Source: Prorocentrum cordatum (lineage: Eukaryota; Sar; Dinophyceae; Prorocentrales; Prorocentraceae). From it: a stretch of DNA of 64,000 nt. Position numbers and translations under genes: made by a program. The stretch lies in the NCBI GenBank assembly GCA_963575745.1, contig CAUYUJ010003559.1, positions 286,423 to 350,422 of the forward strand, written 5' to 3'. Below, in pieces: positions 1 to 11,160 of the stretch. Numbering within the stretch: position 1 is the stretch's first letter; each line of letters begins with the position of its first letter. Under the pieces are notes generated by a model. The model was not told where the DNA came from. It made no database searches and saw nothing but the letters and a program-made list of their open reading frames with translations.

Positions 1-119
1 TGCCCTGATCATCAGGAGGAGCGATGAGGGCGAAGGGATGAGCCAGGAGGGAGGGGTGATATACAATAGCAGTCGAATACGAGAGTGGTCATGGACAGCA
101 GCGTTCATATACGCAAGTG

Positions 120-420
120 GTCGTGCACAAGAGGCCCTCTTGGGTATCTCTTGGGCCCCCTTGGGGCCCTCGTGGGGCTCGCTGAGGGCCGTCTTGAGGC
201 CCTCTAGGGGCCCTCTTGGGGCATTGCCCGGGCCCTCCAGGGCCTTCCAGTGCGATCCGGAGGGCTTCGAGCGGGCTCAAGACGGTTCCAAGAGAGCTTC
301 AAAGTTTGTCAATATAATTGAAATTTGGAGGCCCTCCTGAAGCTCTTGGAGCCCACTTGAGGCCCTCCGAGATTGCATTGGAAGGCCTGGAGGGCCCCGA
401 GAGGGCCCCCCCGAGGGCCC
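120..420. repeat. Degenerate ~11-nt phased repeat patch (CTTGGGGCC type)
   Basis: Repeated GGGCCCTCTTGGGG-like units of about 10-12 nt run through this stretch. They are the reverse-complement sense of the CCAAGAGGCC units that dominate 28600-33090. Open frames through it encode Leu/Gly/Pro or Arg/Pro-rich text on both strands, which I take as a consequence of the repeat and not a gene. Confidence 0.6.
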
Positions 421-447
421 CCGACCAGGAAACCTCCGGGGGGGGGG

Positions 448-623
448 TCGTCGCGGTAGCCTCCGGTTTGGGCACCCCCTCGCCACGGAAGGCTCCGGTT
501 TAGGTTGCGCCCGGGGCCCCCCCGAGCTCGTCACGGAAGCCTCCGGTTTAGGCACAAGTCGGGAAACAAGACAGACGGGCGGGGGTCCCGGGGGGGGTCG
601 CCACGGAAGCCCCCGGTTTGGGG
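448..623 (+). repeat. Four irregularly spaced copies of a ~25-nt repeat
   Basis: A 25-nt unit with the core CACGGAAGCCTCCGGTTTAG starts at 448, 480, 528 and 598, with a few mismatches per copy. Spacing grows (32, 48, 70 nt) and the intervals are GC-rich, unrelated and partly G or C homopolymers. The uneven spacing and eukaryotic context argue against a CRISPR. Function unknown. Confidence 0.6.
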
Positions 624-823
624 CGCGCCCAAATGATACCCTACCGCGACGAGCTCCGGGTCCACACTTTCGAAATTTTCTCTCGGGGATCCGCCCCGGG
701 CGAGCCCCAAAAGACAGTCGCGCGGCCCCCGCAAGCCGCGCGAGCGCAGTTTGGGCCTCGCTGGGGGGCGGAGGGCAAGGTTTTGTCACAGGTGCCGCGG
801 GAGTCCAGGCCGGCTGGTCTTTC

Positions 824-1335
824 CCGATCTTCTCCCCGTTACTCCGCCGCCATCCTCTCCTCCTTCCTTACTCCTTCGTGTCTCTCCCTCCCTCGCCGCC
901 CCCATCGCCACTCTTCCCTTGCTCTTCACTTTGGCCTCTCGCCATCTCCCTCTTTCCATTCTGTCCGCTTCTCCGCTGTCCTCGCAACATCCCCACCTTC
1001 TCTGTCTCTCCTCCTTGCCTTCTTTTCCTCCCCCCGCTTTCCTCGCTTTTCCTCGCCCCCTCCCTCCCTAGTGCCCCCTCCTTCCCATCCCTCCCCCCTC
1101 GCATTAGCTCCCCTCGCCCGTATCGCCCTTGCCCTCGTTTCTTCCTCTCCTTCCCAGCCTCCGACATTCCTTCCCTCCCCCGCTCCCCCCGTATCTCTCC
1201 TACCTCCTCTGGCTCCCCTCCCACGCCCCCCTCCCTGTGTGCGTCTTTCGCCCTGTCCCCCTTCCCCCCCTTCTCTCCCCTCCCCCCTCCCCCCTCCCTC
1301 CCCCCTCCCTCCCCCCCCTCCCTCCCTAGCTGCCG
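824..1335 (+). other. Long pyrimidine-rich (C/T) tract, no gene
   Basis: About 500 nt are almost pure CT on the plus strand (CCCTCC, TTCC and TCTCC runs), ending in CCCTCCC repeats near 1270-1330. The long frames over it (Ser/Pro/Leu-rich on plus, Gly/Glu/Arg-rich on minus) are composition artefacts. Such tracts can form triplex DNA and precede trans-splice acceptors in some protists, but nothing here proves either role. Confidence 0.55.
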
Positions 1336-3040
1336 CCCCGGTCCGAAGTGTTTTGGACTGCTCCAGGAGCAGCGCACCTCGCGCCGCCGGGCAGCTGCCA
1401 TGCGCGCCGGCCGCCTCGCCTCGCCCCTGGCGCTGCTGCCGGGCGAGCCGCGGGCCAGCCGCGCGACGCGAGCCCTTCCCGCGGGCTCGCGAGCGGCGCA
1501 CGCAGGCGCGTGAGGAGCTGCAGGAGGCTACGAGGGTTGCCCGATGGCGTGGCGGCCCGTGCGAGGCTGCCCGATCGCGTGGCGGCCCTCCTGGCAGCGC
1601 CAGGCTGACATTCGATTGCTGGGCCCGTCGGCAGCCCGCCGCCTCGCCCGCCGCCGCCGCCGCGACGCGCTCGACGCTTGGCTGCGCGGCACGGGCACCT
1701 GGCAGCGCGGCGCCGGCTGGCAGTACGGCGGCGACTGGCACCGCGGCGGCGACTGGCATCACGGCGACGTGGGCGTCAAGCTCCAGCAGCTCGCCGAGGC
1801 GGTCCGCAGGATCGAGGATGCCCTGGTGCGCGGCGAGACGCATCCCGACGCCAAGAGCGGGCCGACGCGCCGCGAGGCGTCTCCCGCTGCCGGCATGAAC
1901 GCCGAGGCGAAGTGGTGCGAGCCGCGGACGGGCCAGGCCGCCGTCGGCATGAGGGCCGAGTCGCCCATGCACGTGCCGCCCCCCGCGACGGCGGGAGTCC
2001 CTGTACCCGCGCAGGCCTTGAAGGGCGCTGCGGCGGCGGCGGCCACTCGGCGTTGGCTGCCAGAGGCGCTGCCGCCCCCAGCTTCCGCAGCGCCAGTATG
2101 GTGGCCTCAGCCGTCGCCTCCTGCCTCGGAGGCTCCGTCCGAGCTGCAGGTTCGTGGAGTTCCTGGTGCTGGACCCGTGCCTGCTCGTGGTGTTCTCGTA
2201 CCCGACCGCGCTGGTCATGCTGGTGTGCCGGAGCTGGTGGCTGCGGCTGCGGGCGGGGCCCGTGCCCGTGATCGCGCTCATGATGCTGCTGCTGAGCCAC
2301 TGGCGGCTCGCAGGCCGGAGCCGCCGCCGCCGCAAACCGGACCTCCGCCGTTCTCGCCGAGGTTGATGTCATCGTCTTCGGCCCTGCTACGGCCTCCACG
2401 AGATCTGCCGCCGCCACCAGCAGCCGACGTTCGTGCGGACCATCGCGGAGATTGCAAGTGCGTGCTACCCGCTGCTGCTGCTGCCGCTGGAGCTCCTGGC
2501 GGCGTTGGCCACGCCTCTCGCGATCGCGCGCTCCGCCCTGTGACGCGTCTGCCTGCTGGTGCTTTCGGCGCTGGTGCTGCCGAAGCCAGCGGTCATGGGC
2601 TTCCGCTGGCCGGGCAGGGGCAGGCCACAGCCGCAGTCGTGGCTTTCGAGGCCCATTGCAAGGCGTCCACACGCCGTGCTGCGTGGGCCAGGCGTCGCCC
2701 GACCGCTGCGCGCCAGACCGAGGCCGAAAGCCTGGTCGTGCCCGCGCCACAGGCAGCGACCGAGCGAGAGGCAGCCGAGCGCGCCGCAGAGGCCCTCGAC
2801 GAGGTGGCCCCCGCCCCTGCTGCTGCCTCGGCGCGGCATCAGGAGGCTGAGCGCGTGGCCGTGCCGGACGCCCTGGGACAGCCCGTTGGCTCCCGCGCGG
2901 CACGCGATGACCAGAGGAGCCGGAGGATCGGTGACGCTGTCGCTGCTCAAGGCGGCATCGAAGCCGCCAGAGCCGCCATGGTTGCCGCATGTGCGGCCAT
3001 CGGCATCCATATGTAGTACCATAGAAGTGGGATCATGAAT
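1336..3040 (+). other. GC-rich block with several competing open frames
   Basis: Extremely GC-rich DNA is open in two or three plus-strand frames at once. The longest frame (1544-3016) gives a low-complexity Ala/Arg/Pro protein. Only short patches look protein-like: a helix with LQQLAEAVRRIEDALVR near 1780-1830 and an Ala/Glu-rich helical tail near 2750-3010. If a gene is here it is probably split by introns and changes frame. I cannot define exons reliably. Confidence 0.3.
2150..2541 (+). CDS. Possible small multi-exon membrane protein (weak)
   Basis: One frame, entered just after a CTGCAG|G acceptor-like site at 2149, reads a hydrophobic stretch with two membrane-like segments (EFLVLDPCLLVVFSYPTALV, then VPVIALMMLLL). 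It then turns Arg-rich and hits TGA at 2364-2366. The same frame resumes after an AG near 2403 as ICRRHQQPTFVRTIAEIASA and a Leu-rich segment, ending in TGA at 2539-2541. Two hydrophobic runs in one frame, separated by an intron-like Arg/Pro-rich stretch, suggest exons of a membrane protein. No family is recognised, no start is visible, and chance in GC-rich DNA is a real alternative. Confidence 0.2.
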
Positions 3041-5690
3041 GCATGTCAGCGCTCAGGTATGATGTTCCGGCGTAGGCTCGGCACAGCCTCTGACGACGGC
3101 GCGTAGATAATCGTGTTCCTGTGTATCTCTTTGCATCTCTTTGTGTGTCGCGAGGGTGCGGAGATGCCTCAGCCTGCACGCTGTCCGCGTGGTAACTCCC
3201 GCTGTGGTGCCTCCACGCGGCCTTAATGTTAGATCCAGCTTCGTGCGAAGCAGTTACACTTATGCTGTTTATGTATGTGAGGTGAGGGACCAGGATATCT
3301 GAGGAGGGTAGGAGGGAAAGAGATAGGATTCCCGCTAGTGCTGCTCTCTGTCAGCTGTACCGTCCTCCCTCTCTCCGCGTCCATCCGCCTCAGCCTTTCG
3401 ATCGCCCCCCGGGTGTGTAGCGATTTGCGCCAGTGCTCTCAGAGCAGCCAGAGCGTTCGCACCCGTGCGGCACACCTTTCTTAGCTGGGGCATGTCCGCT
3501 GCTGCTTCGTGCGCTTCGCGTGTGGCTTATAGGCATGTGTATACGGGGGGATGATGGATCAGGATTCGGGGGGATGATGGGATGGTGGATTCTGCTCCGG
3601 CTGGTACCTGGGCCGTGCTGCCACGGCCCAGACGTGCCTAGGCGCCGACGCCTGGCCTTAGCAGTTGTTGCCGCCCCTCCCTCCCGCGGTTAGCGCGAAG
3701 GTAATCGATAGTGCTTGCCTGCGCCGTCGTCGTTCGTCCGCGTCGCGAGGATGCGAAGTTCCTTTCCACGCTCAGGTACGAGATGTCACGACATCACGAG
3801 AGCAAAGCAGTTCGGTCTGCGTCCCAGCCTTCGCTCAGATCCGTGCTACGAGAGCAGGAGGAGTTCGGTCTGTGTCCCAGCCCTCTTTCTCCCTCTCTCA
3901 TACATCACATTCCTCCCTCCCTCCTTCCCACCTCCCCCTCAGCCGAGTGCCCTGGGCGAGGCGCAGCGCGTCATATTTGTCGCCGCCTTTAGCGTTCGCC
4001 GTCCAGTCGCCTATTATGGGGGGGTAGTGCGGAGAGGTGTGATGTGGTTTGGGAGGGCCTGGACTCCTTGCTTCGGTTCGACGCGTTCCGTCCGCTCTGT
4101 CGCGGGGGTCCCCTCGTACTGCACTGTGCTTGTAGACTTGGTGCCCGTGCAGAGTTTGCGAGCCTCGCCGTTTAGCATAGCCACGCGAGTTGACTGTGCT
4201 GACCGCCTCTGCTAGCCGCAGCGCCGCTATCAGCTGACAGGCCATGCGCTTCATCAGCAGCGCAATCCAAAAATCCTCCCTCCCTTAATTCCCTCGCCTG
4301 GCGACGCGCTGCACAATGCACTCCGCCGCGAGGGCGAGCTGGGCCAGGGGTCGAGGAGGAGGGGGGCGGAGGAGGGGGAAGTTGAGAGAGGGCGGGGGGG
4401 GGAAGACGAACGGGGGCGGCAGGGGAGGGAAGGAAATATAAAATATGTGGACGGGATATCAGGCGGAAATGGAGGGATGGGAGTTACGCGTGTGGTTTGT
4501 GCGGCATGTGCTGGCATGTTGCACCCAGGCATACTATTGGTTCCCAGTATTTGCAACTCATTGCCTCAATATGTGCAACGTACTGTGTTGCGTCTGTGGG
4601 GATGCGTGGCCAATGCTTTGAAACGTCCGCAGTCTTGCATGGGGCGCGTGAGCCTGGTCGCGCAGCACGTGCGTACTCACGCGCCTGTCTCGGCACCGGA
4701 GCCGTACTTGCCAACGCAGACATGGGCGCTCTGTGATAGAGCCAAGCGTGGATCCAATGGTATGTCTGTTTGTGCACTTTCGAAGCTCCTGATATGTAGC
4801 GGGCACGCGTTGTCAAAACCCCTCCACAGGAGGACCGTCTCTTTGGGCCATCATTGGCTCGATTCGCCATCCCTGCACGCGTATGCGTACGTCAGGGTGG
4901 GTGACGTTTCACTTGCTCGTCCATATGCAAAAGGCGTGGTGTTCCTTTGTCAAATTCCCGAAGTGGCGAAACGATTTATTTGTAATTCTGGTGTCGTGAG
5001 TGTGCCGATCACTTTTGAGAAATCGTTCAAGGTTTGCCAGGTATGTTGTAAGACTGTTCAAACCCTGGCCGTCGTACTTCACCGCGCGCAAAGCATGCGA
5101 CTGCTTCGTTGGGATATGTTCGTTTTGGGGGTGGTTGCGTTTTTTTTTCCTAGCCGCCCAGATTCAGTGCGCGTTTCGGCTCACCGACATCATGTGCGCA
5201 CCTTGGAGCTCTGATTCGCATTAAGAAAGAGTTGCGCTACGCAGCGCAGGGCCGAGGCATGATATTTTGAATGATAAACGCCCGTGCCAGCGCAGACGTG
5301 TCGCTCTGGCCGGCCACCGTTGGTCTCGCCATTCGAAGGCAGCGCGTGGATTTCATGCGCCGTTGACGTTCCCCGATGACTGTCCTTGGGCCGTGCTCCT
5401 TATCTTGCGTCGTTCTTTCTGCCGGCCCGTCGTCGCGACTTCTGCCCGCGCTGGCGCTTTCGTTTATGTTCGTCCCCGAAGCGCTTGACTGGTGCAGTGG
5501 TTTCCAAAACGTCTCGATTTAGTCGTCTCTCCGCACGCCCCTGGGGCCGCGACCCGGTCTTGCGAGAGCGACGCTCTCAGGAAGGATCTCATTCGCTCCC
5601 TGTGTTTGCGTACTTCCGCCTTCTTTGGAAAAAGGGTATGGTTTGGTAGGGGTCGGTTTGGCCGCCCCTGGCCCTAATCCGAAACCTCGT
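3041..5690. other. Intergenic sequence without a supportable gene
   Basis: Open frames are short or compositionally odd. The longest (4447-5214, plus) is a Cys/Val/His-mixed 255-residue frame with no recognisable motif. A short duplication of TTCGGTCTGYGTCCCAGCC lies near 3809 and 3865, a CT-rich stretch at 3880-3950, and a GA-rich stretch at 4335-4440. I see no RNA gene or mobile element. Confidence 0.4.
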
Positions 5691-5929
5691 GGCACTGGGC
5701 CACCTGTTGTACTCCACAACGGCCACGGGTGCCGCTGAGACGGCAGTGCGCTGCCGACGCTGAATGCGGTGCTGAGGCCTGGTGCGGCCTTGCTCCCCAG
5801 GCCACAGCAACACCGAAACGCCACCTTCCACGGACGTGGGGGTGGGGAAGTGGGGCTGAAGCACTGTCGGGGCGGACTGGCAACCCATGTCCACCCCCGT
5901 GCTCAGGGGCCCTCGTGGGATGCCTCCTG

Positions 5930-6345
5930 GTTGACGGAACCCCAGAGCTCGGGTTCTATGGCTGGCTGGGCAACCAGCACCGTCAACTCAGGAGAGAGAA
6001 GACAAGTGTGCAGCGCTCCTTCCCCCCTGGGGCGGGGTGCCTGACGCGCGTGCAGGACGCGCGCGCACGCGCCCACGCACGGCGCTCAGCAGGGCGCCAA
6101 AACACCACTCTGCAGTGCAAAGGACGGCATGCCTCGTCTGGCTGGCGGTACCCCGAAGCTCGGGTGCTAGGGCTGGCAGCGTAGCCAGCACCGCCAGACG
6201 GAGCGAGACAACAAAACCCCAGATCGAACCTGCATCGCGCCAAGGCGTATCTGCGGCCTGCGCCGCAGGAAAACTAAGCGAACGCTCCTTCAAAATGAAT
6301 CGGGGTGCCTGACGCGCGCGCGGGCATCGCGCTCTCACGCGCGCA
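5930..6345. repeat. Local degenerate duplication in LINE-A 3' flank
   Basis: Two pairs of related segments recur about 210-270 bp apart. Near 5950 and 6160 a CTCGGGT..CTA.GGCTGG..AGCCAGCACCG unit repeats, and near 6018 and 6285 a GCTCCTTC..CGGGGTGCCTGACGCGCG unit repeats, each followed by alternating CGCGCA/GCGCAC sequence. This is a diverged tandem duplication just beyond the likely 3' end of the LINE on the minus strand. Confidence 0.45.
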
Positions 6346-7028
6346 CGTGTGCACTGAGAATGAGGCGACGCCAAGGCGACTCGGCAATGCCGACCCCTGG
6401 TGTAAGAACGCCAGGACGATGTGCAAGCCTCATCCCTGGTGTGGGCCTGTCTGCGCCTGGGCCTGATCTGCCTCGCTGGGCAGCTGTCGCGCAGCTTCGA
6501 TGGCTCCTCTACCTCCTCTATACAATTGCTCGAGTGGCTCTGGAGGAGAAAATGCAAGGGCGGATTCCCTTCCACTCCTCGGGTGTCTTAGCTCCAGAGC
6601 GCGGGCAAGCGGCCGCGGGTACCCGCTTCCGAGTAGGGCCCGCAGGAGCGACAAATAATCATCGCGCTTGAATTGCGCACGTGCTCGAAAATCAAAAGCT
6701 GGCGGCCTCTGGGGGGTTGTGCAAGCGAGGCGAGGCCCGCGCAGTACCCTGGGCGTTTTTCGTCTAGACGCTTGAGATACCGGCCCTGGGTCTCGGCCCT
6801 GACTCGGCAGAGGGTGCGAATCAACGTGCCGAGGACAGATTCCCAACGGTGGAGCTCGCCAACAGGCCCTGGGGGGGCTGGGAGGGGCGGAGGCGAGGAG
6901 GCCTCGGACGAGGGGTGGCCCCGGGGCCCCAAGCATATTCAGCCGAGGCGGCTCCGATGGGCGGGCGGGTTCTTACTACGTGGGCGGCTCAGGGACTTCT
7001 CACCCGCTTTCGTGGCCAGCGCTGGACA

Positions 7029-7842
7029 CTACTTAGGGAGGGCCCGAGCAACGTAGAGCCGGAACCGTCGCAGCATGCTGTGGTCGAAACTACTCTGCCC
7101 CAGCTCCGACTGGGGTGGCAGACAAAGGGTTGCTGCGGCTCGCTTGGCTGCTTTGTCCGCTGCATCGTTACCTGATGCACGATTATGGTCGTCATTGCTG
7201 TTACAATCCTGGGTTAGACTCTGGCGGGCTTTCACCGTCGCGAGACAAGAAGACGGCGGCGCGACAGCTCTGCCCGCCAGAACCTTGAACCCTGCATGTT
7301 GATTCTTCCTGGGATATCCAGGAGACTGGAAGAGATCAATTGCACCTTCATAGTCAGTGTGAACCTGGGCAACTAGGCGCGAAATGGTGCACGCAGCTAC
7401 ACTTGCAAGCATCTCCGCCGCACCCGAGCTCCGGGCGTACAGGTTGCCTACCTGGCCTGACAAAATCGCGAAAGGAGCTTCGTTTCTCATGCTAACTACC
7501 GCCCAACCAGCCGATTGGAAAGCTGGGTGGGTCGAATTGTCGCAGCTGCGATCCACATAGACTGGCCCCGCGAAAGCTCCCCCCAGGCTAACGTCGGAAT
7601 CTACGCACCAGAAAAGCTATTCGTCAGACCTGTTCCGATCGGGGGGCAAACGGTAAAGTCTGGCCTGATCTGGAAACCAAATTTGAAGAGCGGATCTTGT
7701 CCTTGGAGGATGGGATCCTGCTCTCCTGGCGATAAAGCTCTATCCCGCTCCTCCTGCGAGATGGGGCACTGGAACAAACGATGATGCAGTGAGTCCTTGG
7801 GGGCTCCACATTCACGCTGGGTGTCGATTTCATGCCCCGCAT
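7029..7842 (-). pseudogene. LINE-A zinc-knuckle remnant and RNase H domain
   Basis: Around 7760-7820 (minus) the translation keeps ECGAPKDSLHHRLFQCP, the CX2CX7HX4C knuckle seen in the sister LINEs, with its first Cys replaced. RNase H follows at 7556-7029. Its landmarks are VDRSCD (first Asp; the usual VDGS Gly is Arg), AAEMLA (Glu), HTDYEG (Asp) and GNDAADKAAKRAA (last Asp), so the catalytic quartet looks present. RNase H removes the RNA strand after reverse transcription. The frame differs from the RT frame, so at least one frameshift separates them. Confidence 0.7.
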
Positions 7843-8463
7843 CTGTGGCCCTGGACTTCGTCTAGATGCCTTGCGTGACTGAAGTGAGAGGACTGGCCCG
7901 CTCTTGCTTTGTTAAAGTGGGGCCGGCGAGGACTCTCGTGGCAACTTGGGCATCCACCTGGGGGCCTGCGTGTCCTAGCTTGCAGCAGCCCTCTCTCTAA
8001 GCTGCTGCTGCCAGACCTGCTGCATTTTCTGTTGCGCAAAGGCCGACGACAAACACGTTGGAGGATCCCCCCTGAGGCCTGGAAAAACAAGAGGGGAAGC
8101 CAACCCAGCCTATGCGATGCAAGGAAACCATTAAAGCGGCGAGGGGCCCTAACACTGCTCCAGCGCGAGGGGGCCTGGCCCATCAGGGCACCTCCCTTCG
8201 CGCGGAGGGAAGGTGGGGGCGCGAGACCTTGGGCTGGACTGGCGGTGGCCGCCCACGCTATTCAATGCCAAACTAGAGCGGGGTCTAGGGCAAGTTTCCA
8301 TGTGAGGTCACCAATCAGAAGGAGGCTCGGACATCTGCTTCTCGCGGCACCTTTGGGACCTGCTAATTTTAAGTACTGCTGCTGGGCGATGGCCAGCTGG
8401 CTGCCGTTGAGGCCCGCGACCTCGTGGCCGAAAGAGGCAGCCGCAAAAATGCCATTGTAGATC

Positions 8464-9774
8464 TTACGCGCGCCCCCATCCAGCTCTCCTGATGGCTCCA
8501 AATCTCCCCGTCCCCTTCTGGATGCTGTCCACCCTGGCCTTGGCTACTCTATCCTTTTCTCCACCTGCGCTGGGGGGCACCTGCAGCGGTCTCGCAGCCG
8601 AGATTGGGGCCCGAAAGGTCAGTTGCACTGCCTGCCCGGGCTTGCAGTCTGCGCTGCACTTGGCGAGCACTTGGTCCGAATATGCGAAGAGCTGGGTCTT
8701 GGCGGGAGCGATTTTGCTGTCCACATCGGTATGGATGCTATGTAGCAGGCTCTGGGTGCCGCGGTTCAGGCGGCTGGCGACGCGGCAGATCTTGTAATCC
8801 TGATTATTTAAGAGGATACCGTCTATGAACATGTAGAGGTCTACATAAGGGTACTGCTGGGTCCAGGGGTCCAGGGGGTCTATCGTGCACATCTGTATGA
8901 GGTATGTTGCAAGCCCACATCCCGCTGCTATGCCATGTACTGTGTGACCAACAAGCATAGCCAGGTCCGGGGGTCCAACATATCTGGGGCTCGCATACTT
9001 CCCCAGGATGATCCTGGGCAGGGTGGCGGGGAAAACACTGCGAGGAGCTCGGGTAGCAAGCTTGCTGCGATTAATATGTTCACAATAGTTGCTGAGGTCG
9101 TAGAGGACCACGGCTGAATTTAGTTGTTCGTTACGCTTGGAGTAACACTCGCAATGTAGGCTCTGCTTGAATACGAACCCCACTATGGAATGCCCTGCTT
9201 GGTGAGCGAAGAATGGACGCCTGTGGTTCCGTGCCCATTCTCTCGCTGCTGACTGTCTTACTCTAGCCCAAGCCCGATACAGGCCTGACATCGTTCCAAT
9301 CGATATCATTGCTGGCTTCGTTGCCAGCGGATCTTGCTGCTTATGCTTCATGATAAGAACTGAGATTATTGCCTGTATCTGCGAGGGCATGAAACATAAG
9401 CTCTCGATGAGCAGCATCAACTGCGCGACTCTGTCTGCCTGCTGCTCGGTGATGGGCGCGAGATGCCCCGGGTGGACTCCGTCCCACGTTGAGGCTGTCG
9501 TCGCTGAAGAACACACGGCTGCTTCCTGAAGGGTCTTGCCGTCCCTCGGTTCCCGGGCTATTATGTCGTCGGTGTCCCTTGGAACTGGATTAGTTTGTGG
9601 CTTGACCAAGGTGTCCCGGATGCTGGCAAGTCGATCGGCTTCCCCTTCTAGAATGCTGCGTGGGCGGCCTGGCCATCGTCCCTTGGCGAGGGTTGATGCT
9701 GGCTTCCAGGCTTCAAGGCCCCTCGCCCATCTGCGGGCCCAGCCGACTCCTCCCCGAAGGGAACTTTGGTTCAA
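8464..9774 (-). pseudogene. LINE-A reverse transcriptase domain (motif C altered)
   Basis: This 436-codon frame holds the RT core. Motif A reads VVLYDLSNYCEHI (Asp near residue 226). The motif B region reads GIAAGCGLATYL (near 281-292), matching IAGCSMATTF in LINE-C. Motif C reads MFIDGILL (316-321) in place of the usual xxDD; the second Asp is Gly (codon GGT at 8818-8820, minus). DGVHPGHL near 98-105 is a pre-motif-A landmark of LINE RTs. It is in a different frame from the endonuclease upstream and the RNase H downstream. Losing the second motif C Asp normally abolishes polymerase activity, though LINE-E has the same residue. Confidence 0.75.
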
Positions 9775-9958
9775 CGAGGCCCAAGCTTGGGCAGACTCGG
9801 AGTGTTGCTGTTTCCGTTCGCTGTCTATGGCTCGGTCCAGGCCCTGGAGGATGGCGTTTATAGCATGGTCGGCTGTGCCCGCGGACAGGACTCCAGCGGC
9901 TGCGTCAGCAAGGGGAAGTTCTCCGAGCTGCGATGCTGTCCCCCAACAACTGCATCAA

Positions 9959-11160
9959 CTATTCGACAAGCGCGAACTCGTCTGGCGAGTCCTGCAGGCC
10001 CGCCACCAAATACCCTAACTGGTTAGCGTCCGCCTTCGAAACGACGAAATTGATGTCGACGAGACGGTTTCGGAGCCATCGAAGCGGGGCCTCCAGAGAC
10101 ATCCAACCAGCACGAACTTTAGTATCACGGCGTTTGGCACGCACCAATTTGACCACTTGAGGGCTCGCACGAGGGGCCGTTGAGTGTCTAAGAGGGGTAT
10201 CGGTGAGGCTGCTGAGGGACTTCTCAAGGTCCTTAACCGCCGTGAAATAGCAGTAATCCAAGATGGCCTGGCGCTGGGGAATTCCGCGAGGCATAGCCGC
10301 ATCATGAAGCACAGTTTTGGCATAGCTAATCACACTTTCACTTTGGGTCCAGCTGGTTGGCCTCTGAGACGGGCCGAACGGTTTGGCTGATAGAAGTCGC
10401 CGGGGCTTCTTCCGGACTGGAACAGGAAAATTACCATCGCCTTGCATGTCTAGACAAACTGGCCTGTGTGGAGACAGCGGGCACCTGGTCCGAGTCTGAA
10501 CTTTCTCCGCCCACTCGCCCAAGGTTTCGCTGATCTGAAAGACGTCCAGAACGTTGCTCGATTTGGCTTTCCGACATGTTGGGTCCTCTGGGGCCACGGC
10601 CTTCAAGGAAGCCCTGTTCAAAAAATACGTGGATCCGATCTTCGCGGGGGTCGAATTGCAATCTCCCGATGCTATGATGGGTGAGCGGAGTCTGTCCTGT
10701 TGGACCGCAGTGTCTGCAAGCAGGCCCAAGTCGGTCTTGCCTGGGCCCTCGGAGGCGAGGAAATACGTGTTGACGAGGCTTGCCTTCGGCAAGCCTGGGG
10801 CCTCCACGCACTGACCTACGAGGCGACTCTTGCCTACGCGGCTGTCGAAATGCATCGGCTCAAACCCCGGGTCGAGCCCGTCGCGGAAGAAGATGGCCAC
10901 TCCGTTGACGCGCTCCCCGTTCTCGTTGAAACTGGCTGGCGGGATGTGCGCCAGCCATCCCCTCTGTTGGCGCCGCTGGGTCTTCTGGGCAATGGTGCCC
11001 CCATCGCATAGCCTGTGTCCCTGGGCGCAGAAAAGCGTCGCATCATTCACCCACTGCGACCCAACGAACTGTTCGAAGGTGGGCCAGCAGCAGCTGCCGT
11101 TGAAGGTCACTAGCTTGATGAAGTCAAAGAGGCGACTTATCTGCTCCTTGCTTGCCGGCG
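9959..11160 (-). pseudogene. LINE-A EEP (AP-like) endonuclease domain
   Basis: From about 11150 downward the minus strand reads LFDFIKLVTFNGSCCWPTF, the start of an endonuclease/exonuclease/phosphatase domain. Next come AQGHRL (normally QEHRL; the catalytic Glu is Gly, codon GGA at 11018-11020), ASGDCNSTP (GDxN motif) and LSPHRPVCL (the terminal SxHRPV motif). In LINEs this domain nicks target DNA to prime reverse transcription. The open frame extends upstream to 12616, but there it is Arg/Pro/Ser-rich text overlapping ORF1 in another frame. The frame is +1 relative to ORF1, as in LINE-C and LINE-E. Confidence 0.75.

Noticed and set aside
824-1335. Pyrimidine tract as a branch/acceptor region or promoter
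   Set aside because: No dependable downstream exon or start could be tied to it.
1544-3016. 490-codon Ala/Arg/Pro-rich frame as a gene
   Set aside because: Other frames over the same GC-rich DNA are equally open, and the text is low complexity except for short patches.
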